NCBI GenBank assembly: GCA_035272265.1
Contig: DATEQV010000557.1
Coordinates: 1 to 16,559, forward strand
From: Acidisphaera sp035272265
GTDB taxonomy: Bacteria > Pseudomonadota > Alphaproteobacteria > Acetobacterales > Acetobacteraceae
Length of the DNA stretch: 16,559 nt
Direction: 5' to 3'
The notes below the pieces were generated by a model. The model made no database searches. It saw nothing but the letters and a program-made list of their open reading frames with translations, and was not told the origin of the DNA. Position 1 is the stretch's first letter, and each line of letters opens with the position of its first letter. The position numbers and the translations under genes are program-made. Below are positions 1-6,578 of the stretch, one piece after another.

Positions 1-274
1 TGCCGCCGACCTCCTCCAGCACGCCGGAATGCTCGAACTCCGCCTTCAGCGTCACCGCGTCGGCGAGCTGGCCGGCTTCGACGCGGCGCTGGATGGCCTG
101 GAAGATGCGGCCGTGGATCGGGTCGGCGAAGTGCTCGGGCACCAGGAATTCCGAGACCCGCTCGAAGGCCTTGTTGTTGGCGAGCAGCGCGCCGAGCAGC
201 GCCTGTTCGGCTTGCAGGTTGGATGGCGGCAGACGTTGCGAGAGGCCGAGCAGCGGGGACGCGAACGTGTTCAT
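1..274 (-). CDS. dnaB: Replicative DNA helicase DnaB, N-terminal fragment
   Basis: Reading the minus strand from the ATG at 274 gives 91 codons that run off the left edge. DnaB is the hexameric helicase that unwinds DNA ahead of the replication fork. The visible part is the DnaB N-terminal domain, which mediates ring assembly and primase contact. It shows the hallmark stretches RLPPSNLQAEQALLGALL (about residues 14-31), NNKAFERVSEFLVPEHFADP (33-52) and HGRIFQAI (54-61), ending in EEVGG. The RecA-like ATPase domain with the Walker motifs lies outside the window, so activity cannot be judged. No strong ribosome binding site precedes the ATG. Identity is recognised from the family pattern. Two DnaA-box-like sites lie about 50-70 bases upstream of the start. 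Confidence 0.9.
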   Translation of the reverse strand, partial: MNTFASPLLGLSQRLPPSNLQAEQALLGALLANNKAFERVSEFLVPEHFADPIHGRIFQAIQRRVEAGQLADAVTLKAEFEHSGVLEEVGG

Positions 275-321
275 CGGACGCAGCCTAGACCCGCCGCCCG
301 AGTCCGTGCAGGGGCGCGAGC

Positions 322-341
322 CTGTGGATCGCTGTGGATAG
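322..341 (-). promoter_or_regulatory. Paired DnaA-box-like sites upstream of dnaB
   Basis: The plus strand holds TGTGGATCG (323-331) and TGTGGATAG (333-341), a direct repeat with an exact 10-bp period. The DnaA box consensus on this strand is TGTGGATAA, so the matches are 7 of 9 and 8 of 9. They lie 49-67 bases upstream of the dnaB start and just beyond the stop codon of the gene at 356. DnaA binding here is an inference from motif and position; no binding is shown. Confidence 0.4.
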
Positions 342-355
342 CGGGAGCGCGCGCG

Positions 356-1240
356 TCAGCAGGCGCTCGGCGGCCGGTCGCTCGCGCCGAACCGCAACAG
401 GCACTCGCCGAAATAGCCGGTGAAGGAGACCGCGAGTCCCGAATCGGCGCCGGGAAATCCGTCCGGCTGCATCAGCAGCAGGTCGCCAAGTGTGGGTTTC
501 GCGTCCAGCGCCGCACGTCGCACGGCGTCCGAATCGCCGGGACTGCCGTCGAACAGGATCACAGCAACGCGGGTGCGCGGCGCGGCGGGGATCGGCCGCA
601 CGACTCCCGGCGACAGCGCGATCACCGCATCGGCGGCCGGGCTGGCGGCGAGTGCGGCGGTGGCGCTGTCCGCGTAGCCGCCCAGCACGACACGGGTGAA
701 GCCGGCATCGCGCAGGGCCGCGAGACGGTCCGTGGACGTCGCCAGCACGACGTCGAATCCGGCGTTGTTGTACAGCCGCGCGAACGGCGGCGGCGGCAGG
801 TTGCCGAGCCAGATGAAAACGCCCGAGGCCGGCGGCGCGTGCCACAAGTAATCCGAATCGGGGCGCAGCGTCGGATCGCCGACGGTGTCGGGCGGCAGCT
901 TCGCGGTCCAGGCGAGGCCCGGCCACACCACGTCGAGGCCGACCGCATACAGCTTGCAGTCCCTGCCTCCGGCGGCGCGGCAATAGAACAGCGCGCGCTG
1001 CCGCGTGGCGCGCTCGCTGCCCCTGACCCGGGCGGCGAACGCATGATGCCCGTCCGAGGAGACGGCAAAGGCGCACGGCAGGTCGACATCGAGGAAACGC
1101 AGATAGTCGTGCCGGTCGCCCGCGCTCAGATACGGCACGACGCTTGGGTCCAGGATCGGGTCCTTCTCGTCCGCGGCAAGCGCAGACGCGGCGCCCAGCA
1201 TCGCGGCGATTACGCTGGCGACAAGAGCAAGACGGCGCAT
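356..1240 (-). CDS. Secreted protein of unknown function, weakly alpha/beta-hydrolase-like
   Basis: A 294-residue protein with an N-terminal signal peptide: MRR, a hydrophobic stretch to about residue 20, and a likely cut after ALA near 22. I chose the ATG at 1240 because AGGTGA lies five bases before it; a GTG at 1249 would add three residues. Residues 86-106 contain FYCRAAGGRDCKLYAVGLDVVW, shown here as a C-x7-C-KLYAV-x3-VVW pattern that I associate with exported alphaproteobacterial proteins. The second half has an alpha/beta-hydrolase-like rhythm, with a strand-turn-helix at VVLGGYADSATAALA (185-199). In that fold the turn would be G-x-S-x-G, but here it reads GGYAD, with no nucleophile serine. 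It may be a non-catalytic relative or unrelated. It lies downstream of ftsY on the same strand, with a hairpin between them. No function is assigned. Confidence 0.8.
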   Translation of the reverse strand: MRRLALVASVIAAMLGAASALAADEKDPILDPSVVPYLSAGDRHDYLRFLDVDLPCAFAVSSDGHHAFAARVRGSERATRQRALFYCRAAGGRDCKLYAVGLDVVWPGLAWTAKLPPDTVGDPTLRPDSDYLWHAPPASGVFIWLGNLPPPPFARLYNNAGFDVVLATSTDRLAALRDAGFTRVVLGGYADSATAALAASPAADAVIALSPGVVRPIPAAPRTRVAVILFDGSPGDSDAVRRAALDAKPTLGDLLLMQPDGFPGADSGLAVSFTGYFGECLLRFGASDRPPSAC

Positions 1241-1284
1241 TCGCGTCACCTGTTCCTGGGTCGTGAGGTGAGGTCGATGTAGGG

Positions 1285-1301
1285 GCGCCGGCGGCCGGCG
1301 C
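1285..1301 (-). terminator. Hairpin directly after the ftsY stop codon
   Basis: A perfect 7-bp GC stem, GCGCCGG (1285-1291) and CCGGCGC (1295-1301), with a 3-base loop. It starts at the last base of the ftsY stop codon. No T-run follows on the minus strand, so a factor-independent terminator is not established; it may only pause transcription or protect the 3' end. Confidence 0.35.
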
Positions 1302-2221
1302 TACGTTCCGACCAAGCCTCGCGCGTACTCCTCGGCGTCGAAGGCACGCAGGTCGTTCGCCTGCTCGCCGACGCCGACGGCGTGAACCGGCAGCCCGAAC
1401 GCCTCGGCGAGTGCCACCACGATGCCGCCGCGCGCGCTGCCATCGAGCTTGGTGACGATCAGGCCGGTGATGTCGACCATCTCCTTGAACACGCGGACCT
1501 GCTGGATCGCGTTCTGCCCGGTGGTCGCGTCGAGCACCAGCAACGTCGCGTGCGGCGCGGTTTCGTCCTGCTTGCGGATGACGCGGACGATCTTGCGCAG
1601 CTCCTCCATCAGCGCGGCCTTGTTGTGCAGCCGGCCGGCGGTGTCGATCAGCAGCACGTCGGCCCGCTCCGCCGCCGCGCGCGTCAGTGCGTCGTAGGCG
1701 AGGCCGGCGGGGTCGGTGTTGGGCGGGCCGCTGACGACGGGCGTGTTGGTGCGCTGGCCCCAGACCTGCAGCTGCTCGACGGCGGCGGCGCGGAACGTGT
1801 CGCCGGCGACCAGCACGCAGCGCAGCCCCTGCTCGGCGTATTGCAGCGCGAGCTTGCCGATCGTGGTGGTCTTGCCGGTGCCGTTGACGCCGACGACCAG
1901 GATCACGAACGGCTTTCGCCCGACGTCGATCATCAGCGGCATCGCCACCGGTTCGAGGATCTTCGCGATCTCGGCGGCGAGCGCCTCGCGGACCTCCTCG
2001 TCGGTGACTTCCTTGCCGAAGCGGGTGCGGCGGAAGCTGTCGATGACCCGTGCGGCGACCTCGGTGCCGAGGTCGGCGGCGATCAGCGCGTCCTCCAGCT
2101 CCTCCAGCGCCTCGTCGTCGAGCTTGCGCTTGTTGAAGACGCCGGTGATGCCGCCGGACAGCTTCGCGGTGCTGCGCGAGAGACCGTGCTGGAGCTTGCC
2201 GACAAACCCGCCGAGCGCCAT
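1301..2221 (-). CDS. ftsY: Signal recognition particle receptor FtsY
   Basis: FtsY is the membrane-associated GTPase that receives ribosome-nascent chain-SRP complexes and passes them to the Sec translocon. The 306-residue protein has the N helical domain (about residues 10-95) followed by the G domain: G1 GVNGTGKTT (111-119), DTFRAAAVEQL (141-151), G3 DTAGR (193-197), G4 TKLDGSARGG (257-266) and the closing GVGEQANDLRAFD (283-295). The long acidic A domain of E. coli FtsY is missing, as is usual in alphaproteobacteria. The open frame continues far upstream, but the ATG at 2221 is the natural start: it overlaps the mtaB stop as TGATG, and homology begins there. It is the last gene of a dapF-mtaB-ftsY operon and is probably translationally coupled to mtaB. 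Confidence 0.96.
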   Translation of the reverse strand: MALGGFVGKLQHGLSRSTAKLSGGITGVFNKRKLDDEALEELEDALIAADLGTEVAARVIDSFRRTRFGKEVTDEEVREALAAEIAKILEPVAMPLMIDVGRKPFVILVVGVNGTGKTTTIGKLALQYAEQGLRCVLVAGDTFRAAAVEQLQVWGQRTNTPVVSGPPNTDPAGLAYDALTRAAAERADVLLIDTAGRLHNKAALMEELRKIVRVIRKQDETAPHATLLVLDATTGQNAIQQVRVFKEMVDITGLIVTKLDGSARGGIVVALAEAFGLPVHAVGVGEQANDLRAFDAEEYARGLVGT

Positions 2222-3447
2222 CAGGCCGGCTCGGCGAGGATGTGGTCGTCGTTCGCGGCGATCGCGCGGACGGCGACGAGCTGGCCGGGGAGTGCCGCGT
2301 GCGTCAGGCGCACGGGCGCGAAGTGCTCGGAATGACCGGTCGCGTCGGTTTCCGTCAGCAGCGCCAGCGTGCGGCCGACCTGTGCGGCGTAGAACGCGGC
2401 GGCGGCGCGGGCGCCGGCCGCGCGCAGACGAGCAGCGCGTTCGCGCCGCAGCGGGACGGGCACAGCGGGCATCCGCGAGGCCGGCGTGCCGGGGCGCTCG
2501 CTGTACGGGAAGACGTGCAGGAAGCTCAGGCCGGCCTCGTCGATCAGGCGCAGCGTGTCGTCGAACTGCGCGTCGGTTTCGGTCGGGAAGCCGGCGATCA
2601 GGTCGGCGCCCAAGGCGATGTCCGGACGCAGCGCGCGGGCGCGCGCGGCGATGCGCAGGACGTCGGCGCGCAGGTGGCGGCGGCGCATGCGCTTGAGGAC
2701 CAGGTCGGCGCCCGCCTGCACCGACAGGTGCAGATGCGGCATCAGCCTCGTGTCCTGTTCGATCAGCCGCCAGACGTCGTCGTCGATGGCGGCGGGGTCG
2801 ATCGAAGACAGCCGGACTCGCGGAAGCTCCGGCACGGCGGCCAGCAGGCGGCGCACCATCTGGCCGAGCGTGGGATTGCCCGGCAGGCCGGCGCCGTAGC
2901 TGGCGATGTCCACGCCCGTCAGCACCACCTCGCGATACCCGGCCTGCACCAGCGCGCGCACCTGATCGACGATGGCGCCGATCGGCACCGAGCGGTTGGG
3001 CCCGCGGCCGAACGGGATGACGCAGAAGGTGCAGCGATGGTCGCACCCCTGCTGCACCTGCACGAAGGCACGCGCGCGCCCGCCGAACTCGGTGACGAGA
3101 TGCGCCGCCGTCTCCCGCGCCGCCATGATGTCGGCAACGGCGGACGGCGCGTCGTGCGTCCAGCTTTCGGCGCGCAGCTTCTCGGCGTTGCCGAGGACGC
3201 GCGACACGCCGGGGAGTGCGGACCAGCGCTGCGGGTCGATCTGTGCGGCGCAGCCGGTGACGACGATGCGGGCGGCGGGGCGCTCGCGGTGCAGGCGGCG
3301 GATCGCCTGACGGGCCTGACGCTCCGCCTCGGCGGTGACGGCGCAGGTGTTGACGACGACGGTGTCGTCGAGGCCGGCGGCGTGGGCGCGGATCACCTCG
3401 CTCTCGTATGAGTTCAGCCGGCAGCCGAAGGTGACGACCTCGGTCAT
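2221..3447 (-). CDS. mtaB: tRNA t6A37 methylthiotransferase MtaB
   Basis: MtaB is a radical-SAM methylthiotransferase that converts t6A to ms2t6A at position 37 of tRNAs reading ANN codons. The 408-residue protein has the N-terminal UPF0004 domain with three cluster cysteines at 9 (FGCRLNSYESE), 35 (NTCAVT) and 66 (TGCAAQ). The radical-SAM CxxxCxxC motif is at 135-142 (GCDHRCTFC), followed by IPFGRG, and later LTGVDIASYG and HLHLSVQAG. The C-terminal TRAM-like region is about residues 350-408. FGCRLNSYES and the size favour MtaB over MiaB and RimO. Start: ATG at 3447, overlapping the dapF stop by four bases (ATGA). No separate ribosome binding site is visible, so coupling to dapF is likely. 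The frame stays open upstream inside dapF, but homology begins at this ATG. Confidence 0.94.
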   Translation of the reverse strand: MTEVVTFGCRLNSYESEVIRAHAAGLDDTVVVNTCAVTAEAERQARQAIRRLHRERPAARIVVTGCAAQIDPQRWSALPGVSRVLGNAEKLRAESWTHDAPSAVADIMAARETAAHLVTEFGGRARAFVQVQQGCDHRCTFCVIPFGRGPNRSVPIGAIVDQVRALVQAGYREVVLTGVDIASYGAGLPGNPTLGQMVRRLLAAVPELPRVRLSSIDPAAIDDDVWRLIEQDTRLMPHLHLSVQAGADLVLKRMRRRHLRADVLRIAARARALRPDIALGADLIAGFPTETDAQFDDTLRLIDEAGLSFLHVFPYSERPGTPASRMPAVPVPLRRERAARLRAAGARAAAAFYAAQVGRTLALLTETDATGHSEHFAPVRLTHAALPGQLVAVRAIAANDDHILAEPA

Positions 3448-4238
3448 GGGAGTTCGCCGGTGAAGCTGACCGCGACCGGGCCGGTCATCAGCACGTGGCC
3501 GTCGTCGCGCCAGACGATCTCCAGTTCGCCGCCGTCCAGCAGCATCGTGGCGGAGCGGCCGGCCAGCCCGCGGCGGTGCGCGTTCACCAGCGCCGCGCAG
3601 GCGCCGGAGCCGCAGGCAAGCGTCAGCCCGGCGCCGCGCTCCCACACCCGCAGCCGGATGCGGTCGGGCGCCAGCACCTGGGCGAAGCCGATGTTGGCGC
3701 GGGCGGGGAACAGCCCGTCGTGCTCCAGCGCCGGGCCGATCGCCGGGATGTCGATCGCCGCGACGTCGGCGACGAAGAACGTCGCGTGCGGGTTGCCCAT
3801 GCTGCACGCGGCCGGGTTGGCGACCGGACCCAGACGGAGCGGCAGATGCAGCGTGTCGGCTTCGCGCGACAGCTTGAGCTCGTCCCAGCCCAGCCTTGGC
3901 GCGCCCATGTCCACCTGCACGCGCCCGTCGGCCAGCACCTCCGCGGCCAGCGGACCGCCCGGGCTGCCGATCGCGACCGGCCCCGGGCGTCCGCCGGTGA
4001 GCAGGTGGGCCACGCAGCGGGTGGCATTGCCGCAGGCCTCGGCCGCCGAGCCGTCGGGGTTGAAGATGCGGATGGCCGGGCCGGGCTCGATGACGATCAC
4101 CTGGTCGCAGCCCACGCCCCGATGCCGGTCGGCAATGGCGGCCGCGCGTGCCGGGTCCAGCGCCAGCTTCCGGGCGCGGGCATCCAGCACGACGAAGTCG
4201 TTTCCGCACCCCTCCATCTTGACGAAAGCTGTGGACAT
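3444..4238 (-). CDS. dapF: Diaminopimelate epimerase DapF
   Basis: DapF interconverts LL- and meso-diaminopimelate without a cofactor, in the cytoplasm. The product feeds lysine and peptidoglycan synthesis. The 264-residue protein shows both catalytic cysteines in their family motifs: Cys69 in EACGNATRC and Cys209 in LACGSGACAA. Other signatures are MEGCGNDFVVLD (8-19), GVGCDQ (41-46), FNPDGS (59-64), GNPHATFF (148-155) and the ER pair before GAG at 200-203. Length is within the normal 260-290 range. The ATG at 4238 lies only 45 bp from the divergent gene at 4284, and no strong ribosome binding site precedes it. It is the first gene of the dapF-mtaB-ftsY operon, an arrangement I recognise from alphaproteobacteria. 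Confidence 0.96.
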   Translation of the reverse strand: MSTAFVKMEGCGNDFVVLDARARKLALDPARAAAIADRHRGVGCDQVIVIEPGPAIRIFNPDGSAAEACGNATRCVAHLLTGGRPGPVAIGSPGGPLAAEVLADGRVQVDMGAPRLGWDELKLSREADTLHLPLRLGPVANPAACSMGNPHATFFVADVAAIDIPAIGPALEHDGLFPARANIGFAQVLAPDRIRLRVWERGAGLTLACGSGACAALVNAHRRGLAGRSATMLLDGGELEIVWRDDGHVLMTGPVAVSFTGELP

Positions 4239-4260
4239 CAGGCGTTATTCAACCTATGGT
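4232..4260 (+). promoter_or_regulatory. Candidate sigma70 promoter for the gene at 4284
   Basis: TGGACA (4232-4237), a 17-base spacer, then TATGGT (4255-4260): 5 of 6 and 4 of 6 matches to the consensus hexamers. Transcription would start near 4267, just before the strong AGGAGG ribosome binding site at 4271-4276. The -35 box overlaps the dapF start codon on the other strand, so the divergent promoters must share this short gap. Found by eye only. Confidence 0.35.
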
Positions 4261-4283
4261 TGCGCTCGGCAGGAGGAAATGAC

Positions 4284-4676
4284 ATGAAGGGGCATTTCCA
4301 GGCGTATCTAGAGGCAAAAGGCTTTCCGCCAAAGGCGGTCGCCGAACGTGTGCGCGCAGCCATGCGGGTGGAGCGCCATTACGGCGACCTCGACCGCCAC
4401 TACGCGGACGACCGGCTGGCCGGCCTGGTCGCGGCGCTGACCTACACCGAGGAGGACGAGCGCCTCGGCCGGCCCAACCCGTCGCGCCTGACGCTGTGCG
4501 GAAATGTGCGCGACGCACTGACCGGCTGCCGCACTGCCATCGAGCTCTACGCGTTCTTTTGCTGCGACGTCGAGGAGCCGGCGCCGGAACCGGTCGCCCG
4601 CAAGCCGTTCGCAATGCCGGTCCGGGGGTTCTGGGCGCCCCCGGCCGCGGACGCACCCTTGCCTGCGAGCGCCTGA
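4284..4676 (+). CDS. Conserved hypothetical protein, 130 aa
   Basis: A 130-residue soluble protein with a textbook AGGAGG site seven bases before the ATG. I do not know its function. The core is helical and charged: YGDLDRHYADDRLAGLVAAL (about 32-51), LTYTEED, then RPNPSRLTLCGNVRDAL and a last helix GCRTAIELYAFF. The pattern 'YGDLD..Y..D.LAGL...L.Y...D...GRPNPS' is one I associate with short N-terminal modules of proteobacterial proteins, where a helix like the N-terminal core-binding region of recombinases follows; that link is only an impression. The Cys-Cys pair near 92-93 and the Pro/Ala-rich tail (after about 97) look unstructured or lineage-specific. It has no signal peptide or membrane segment. 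It lies alone between the divergent dapF and the rpmI leader. Confidence 0.75.
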   Translation: MKGHFQAYLEAKGFPPKAVAERVRAAMRVERHYGDLDRHYADDRLAGLVAALTYTEEDERLGRPNPSRLTLCGNVRDALTGCRTAIELYAFFCCDVEEPAPEPVARKPFAMPVRGFWAPPAADAPLPASA

Positions 4677-4704
4677 CCGGCTAACAGCGCGCCCCTGTCT
4701 GCGC

Positions 4705-4762
4705 GCCGGGCCTGGAAGGGCATGCCCGGCCGCGACCGCTTGCGCACCGCCCCGGTGGGGCG
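4705..4762 (+). promoter_or_regulatory. Two-hairpin leader upstream of rpmI
   Basis: The 112-base gap before rpmI holds two perfect stems: GCCGGGC (4705-4711) with GCCCGGC (4724-4730) around a 12-base loop, and CGCCCC (4748-4753) with GGGGCG (4757-4762) around GGT. The second ends 15 bases before the AGGAG ribosome binding site at 4778-4782. L20 autoregulates the rpmI-rplT operon through leader RNA structures in other bacteria, so a similar role is possible here. A terminator for the gene at 4284 is the alternative; no T-run follows. Confidence 0.4.
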
Positions 4763-4788
4763 AGCAAGCCCAACTGCAGGAGCGACAA

Positions 4789-4992
4789 ATGCCCAAATGC
4801 AAGACCAAGTCGTCGGTCAAGAAGCGGTTCAAGATCACCGCGACCGGCAAAGTGCTCGCCGGCCCCGGCAAGAAGCGCCACAACCTGTATGCCCGCACCC
4901 AGAAGGCCAAGCGGACCAATCGCGGCAGCCAGACGCTGACCCATGCTGACGGGCTGACCGTCAAGCAGTGGGCGCCGTACGGGCTGGTCTGA
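4789..4992 (+). CDS. rpmI: 50S ribosomal protein L35
   Basis: L35 is a small basic protein of the large ribosomal subunit. The 67-residue product is the normal length and has the family pattern: MPKCKTKSSVKKRFKITATG at the N-terminus, then GKKRHNLYARTQKAKR and a C-terminal LVKQWAPYG-like end (LTVKQWAPYGLV). Most L35 proteins read MPKMKTK at the start; here residue 4 is Cys, a small difference. The ATG at 4789 follows AGGAG at seven bases. rplT starts 13 bases after the stop, the usual rpmI-rplT pairing. The translation initiation factor gene infC, which often precedes rpmI, is absent from this position. Confidence 0.97.
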   Translation: MPKCKTKSSVKKRFKITATGKVLAGPGKKRHNLYARTQKAKRTNRGSQTLTHADGLTVKQWAPYGLV

Positions 4993-5005
4993 GGGAGGGC
5001 GGGCC

Positions 5006-5386
5006 ATGGCACGCGTCAAGCGCGGCGTCACCACGCACGCGCGGCACAAGAAGGTCCTCAAGGCGAGCAAGGGCTTCGTCGGCCGCAGTTCGACCAACTA
5101 CCGCATCGCGCTGGAGCGGCTGGAGAAGTCGCTGCAGTACGCCTATCGCGACCGGCGCAACCGCAAGCGCGACTTCCGCGGCCTGTGGATCCAGCGGATC
5201 AACGCGGCGGTGCGCGAGCACGGCCTGACGTACAGCCGATTTATCGACGGGCTGAAGAAGGCCGGCATCGAGATGGACCGCAAGGTGCTCGCGGCCATCG
5301 CGTACGACGACGCGGCGAGCTTCGCCGAGATCGTCCGCAAAGTGCAGGCCGCGTTGGAGCAGGCCCCGGCGGCAGCGGCGGAGTAG
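5006..5386 (+). CDS. rplT: 50S ribosomal protein L20
   Basis: L20 binds 23S rRNA early in large-subunit assembly. In several bacteria it also represses its own operon. The 126-residue protein starts MARVKRGVTTHARHKKVLK and continues with ASKGFVGRSSTNYRIA, YAYRDRRNRKRDFRGLWIQR (about 45-64) and INAAVREHGLTYSRFI, all typical L20 sequence. The long basic N-terminal helix is intact. It is slightly longer than the usual 115-120 residues owing to an Ala-rich tail (APAAAAE). A purine-rich GGAGGG at about 4993-4999 precedes the ATG. It is followed by a structured inverted repeat and then pheS. Confidence 0.97.
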   Translation: MARVKRGVTTHARHKKVLKASKGFVGRSSTNYRIALERLEKSLQYAYRDRRNRKRDFRGLWIQRINAAVREHGLTYSRFIDGLKKAGIEMDRKVLAAIAYDDAASFAEIVRKVQAALEQAPAAAAE

Positions 5387-5401
5387 CCGCCGCACCCTCA
5401 T

Positions 5402-5485
5402 CGTCATGGCCCGCGCAGGCGGGCCATCCACGCCTTTCGCGCGGCCGGCAAAGGCGTGGATGCCGTGCCTTCGCACGGCATGACG
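5402..5485. repeat. Cloverleaf-shaped palindromic intergenic repeat
   Basis: An 84-bp element between rplT and pheS that folds completely. The outer stem is CGTC (5402-5405) with GACG (5482-5485). Hairpin 1 is ATGGCCCGC (5406-5414) with GCGGGCCAT (5419-5427). Hairpin 2 is CCACGCCTTT (5428-5437) with AAAGGCGTGG (5450-5459) around a 12-base loop. Hairpin 3 is ATGCCGTGC (5460-5468) with GCACGGCAT (5473-5481). All arms are perfect and abut with no unpaired bases between them. The sequence style (CGTCATGGCC...CATCCACG, then GTGGATGCC...GCATGACG) is that of dispersed repeats seen in many alphaproteobacterial genomes. Only one copy is in this window. In RNA it could act as a terminator or stability element in the rplT-pheS gap. 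Confidence 0.8.
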
Positions 5486-5504
5486 GCAGCGGCCCGGAAC
5501 CGCG

Positions 5505-6578
5505 ATGACCGACGATCTGCTCGCATTGAAGACCGACACCGAAGCGGCGCTGGACGCCGCCGGTGACCTGCGCGCGCTGGATGCGATCCGCGTCGGCGTC
5601 CTCGGCAAGTCCGGCACGTTGACGAACCTTCTGAAGGAACTCGGGAAGACGCCCGCCGAGCAGCGGCGCGAACGCGGCGCCGCGCTGAACGCGCTGAAGT
5701 CGGAGATCGCCGAACGCATCGAGGCGCGGCGTGCGGTGCTGGAGACGGCGGAACTGGACGCGAAGCTCGCCTCCGAGCGTCTGGACGTCACGCTGCCGCC
5801 ACGGCCGGAACCCGCCGGCACCATCCACCCGATCAGCCGCACGATGGACGAGATGGCGGCGATCTTCGGCGCGATGGGGTTCGAGATCGCCGAAGGTCCC
5901 GACGTCGAGAGCGACTGGTACAACTTCGGCGCGCTGAACATCCCCGCGCACCATCCGGCGCGGGCGGATCACGACACGTTCTACGTGCCCGGCACCGACG
6001 GCGGGCCGCCGCGCGTCCTGCGGACGCATACGTCTCCTGTGCAGGCGCGCGTCATGCTGACGCGCACACCGCCGTATCGCGTCATCGTGCCCGGCCGCAC
6101 CTACCGCGCCGACCACGACGCGACGCACAGCCCGATGTTCCACCAGTGCGAAGGGCTGGTGATCGACCGCGACATCACGCTCGGCCACCTCAAGGGCTGC
6201 CTGATCGACTTCCTGCGCGCCTATTTCGGGATCGGCACGCTGCCGGTGCGCTTCCGCTCCAGCTACTTCCCGTTCACCGAGCCCAGCATGGAGGTCGATA
6301 TCGGCTGGGACCGGCGCAGCGGCGAACTCGGCCGCGGCGACGACTGGCTGGAGATCCTCGGCAGCGGCATGGTGCATGCGCGAGTTTTGGCGAACTGCGG
6401 AATAGACCCCCGCCACTGGCAGGGCTTCGCCTTCGGCATGGGCGTCGAGCGCGTGACGATGCTCAAGCAGGGCATTCCGGACCTTCGGCGGTTCTACGAG
6501 AGCGACCTGCGCTGGCTGCGTCGCTACGGGTTCTCGCCGCTGTCGGCGGTGGCGCTGCACGAAGGGCTGAACCCGTGA
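5505..6578 (+). CDS. pheS: Phenylalanine--tRNA ligase alpha subunit
   Basis: PheS is the catalytic subunit of the (alpha-beta)2 class II enzyme that charges tRNA-Phe. The 357-residue protein has an N-terminal helical arm (about 1-90) that contacts tRNA, then the catalytic core: HPISRTMDEM (108-117), the substrate-site HTSPVQARVM (175-184), motif 2 GRTYRADHDATHSPMFHQ (197-214), FRSSYFPFTEPSMEVDI (250-266) and motif 3 GFAFGMGVERVTMLK (307-321). Length is normal. The ATG at 5505 has only a weak GGAA upstream. The stop overlaps the pheT GTG start (GTGA), so the two subunits are probably made by coupled translation. The 118-bp gap to rplT is filled mostly by the palindromic repeat. Confidence 0.97.
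   Translation: MTDDLLALKTDTEAALDAAGDLRALDAIRVGVLGKSGTLTNLLKELGKTPAEQRRERGAALNALKSEIAERIEARRAVLETAELDAKLASERLDVTLPPRPEPAGTIHPISRTMDEMAAIFGAMGFEIAEGPDVESDWYNFGALNIPAHHPARADHDTFYVPGTDGGPPRVLRTHTSPVQARVMLTRTPPYRVIVPGRTYRADHDATHSPMFHQCEGLVIDRDITLGHLKGCLIDFLRAYFGIGTLPVRFRSSYFPFTEPSMEVDIGWDRRSGELGRGDDWLEILGSGMVHARVLANCGIDPRHWQGFAFGMGVERVTMLKQGIPDLRRFYESDLRWLRRYGFSPLSAVALHEGLNP

Noticed and set aside
2221..4209. Long upstream extensions of the mtaB and ftsY frames
   Set aside because: The extra parts read through dapF and mtaB in the wrong frame as low-complexity Arg/Ala/Gly sequence. The real starts overlap the preceding stops and match the families.
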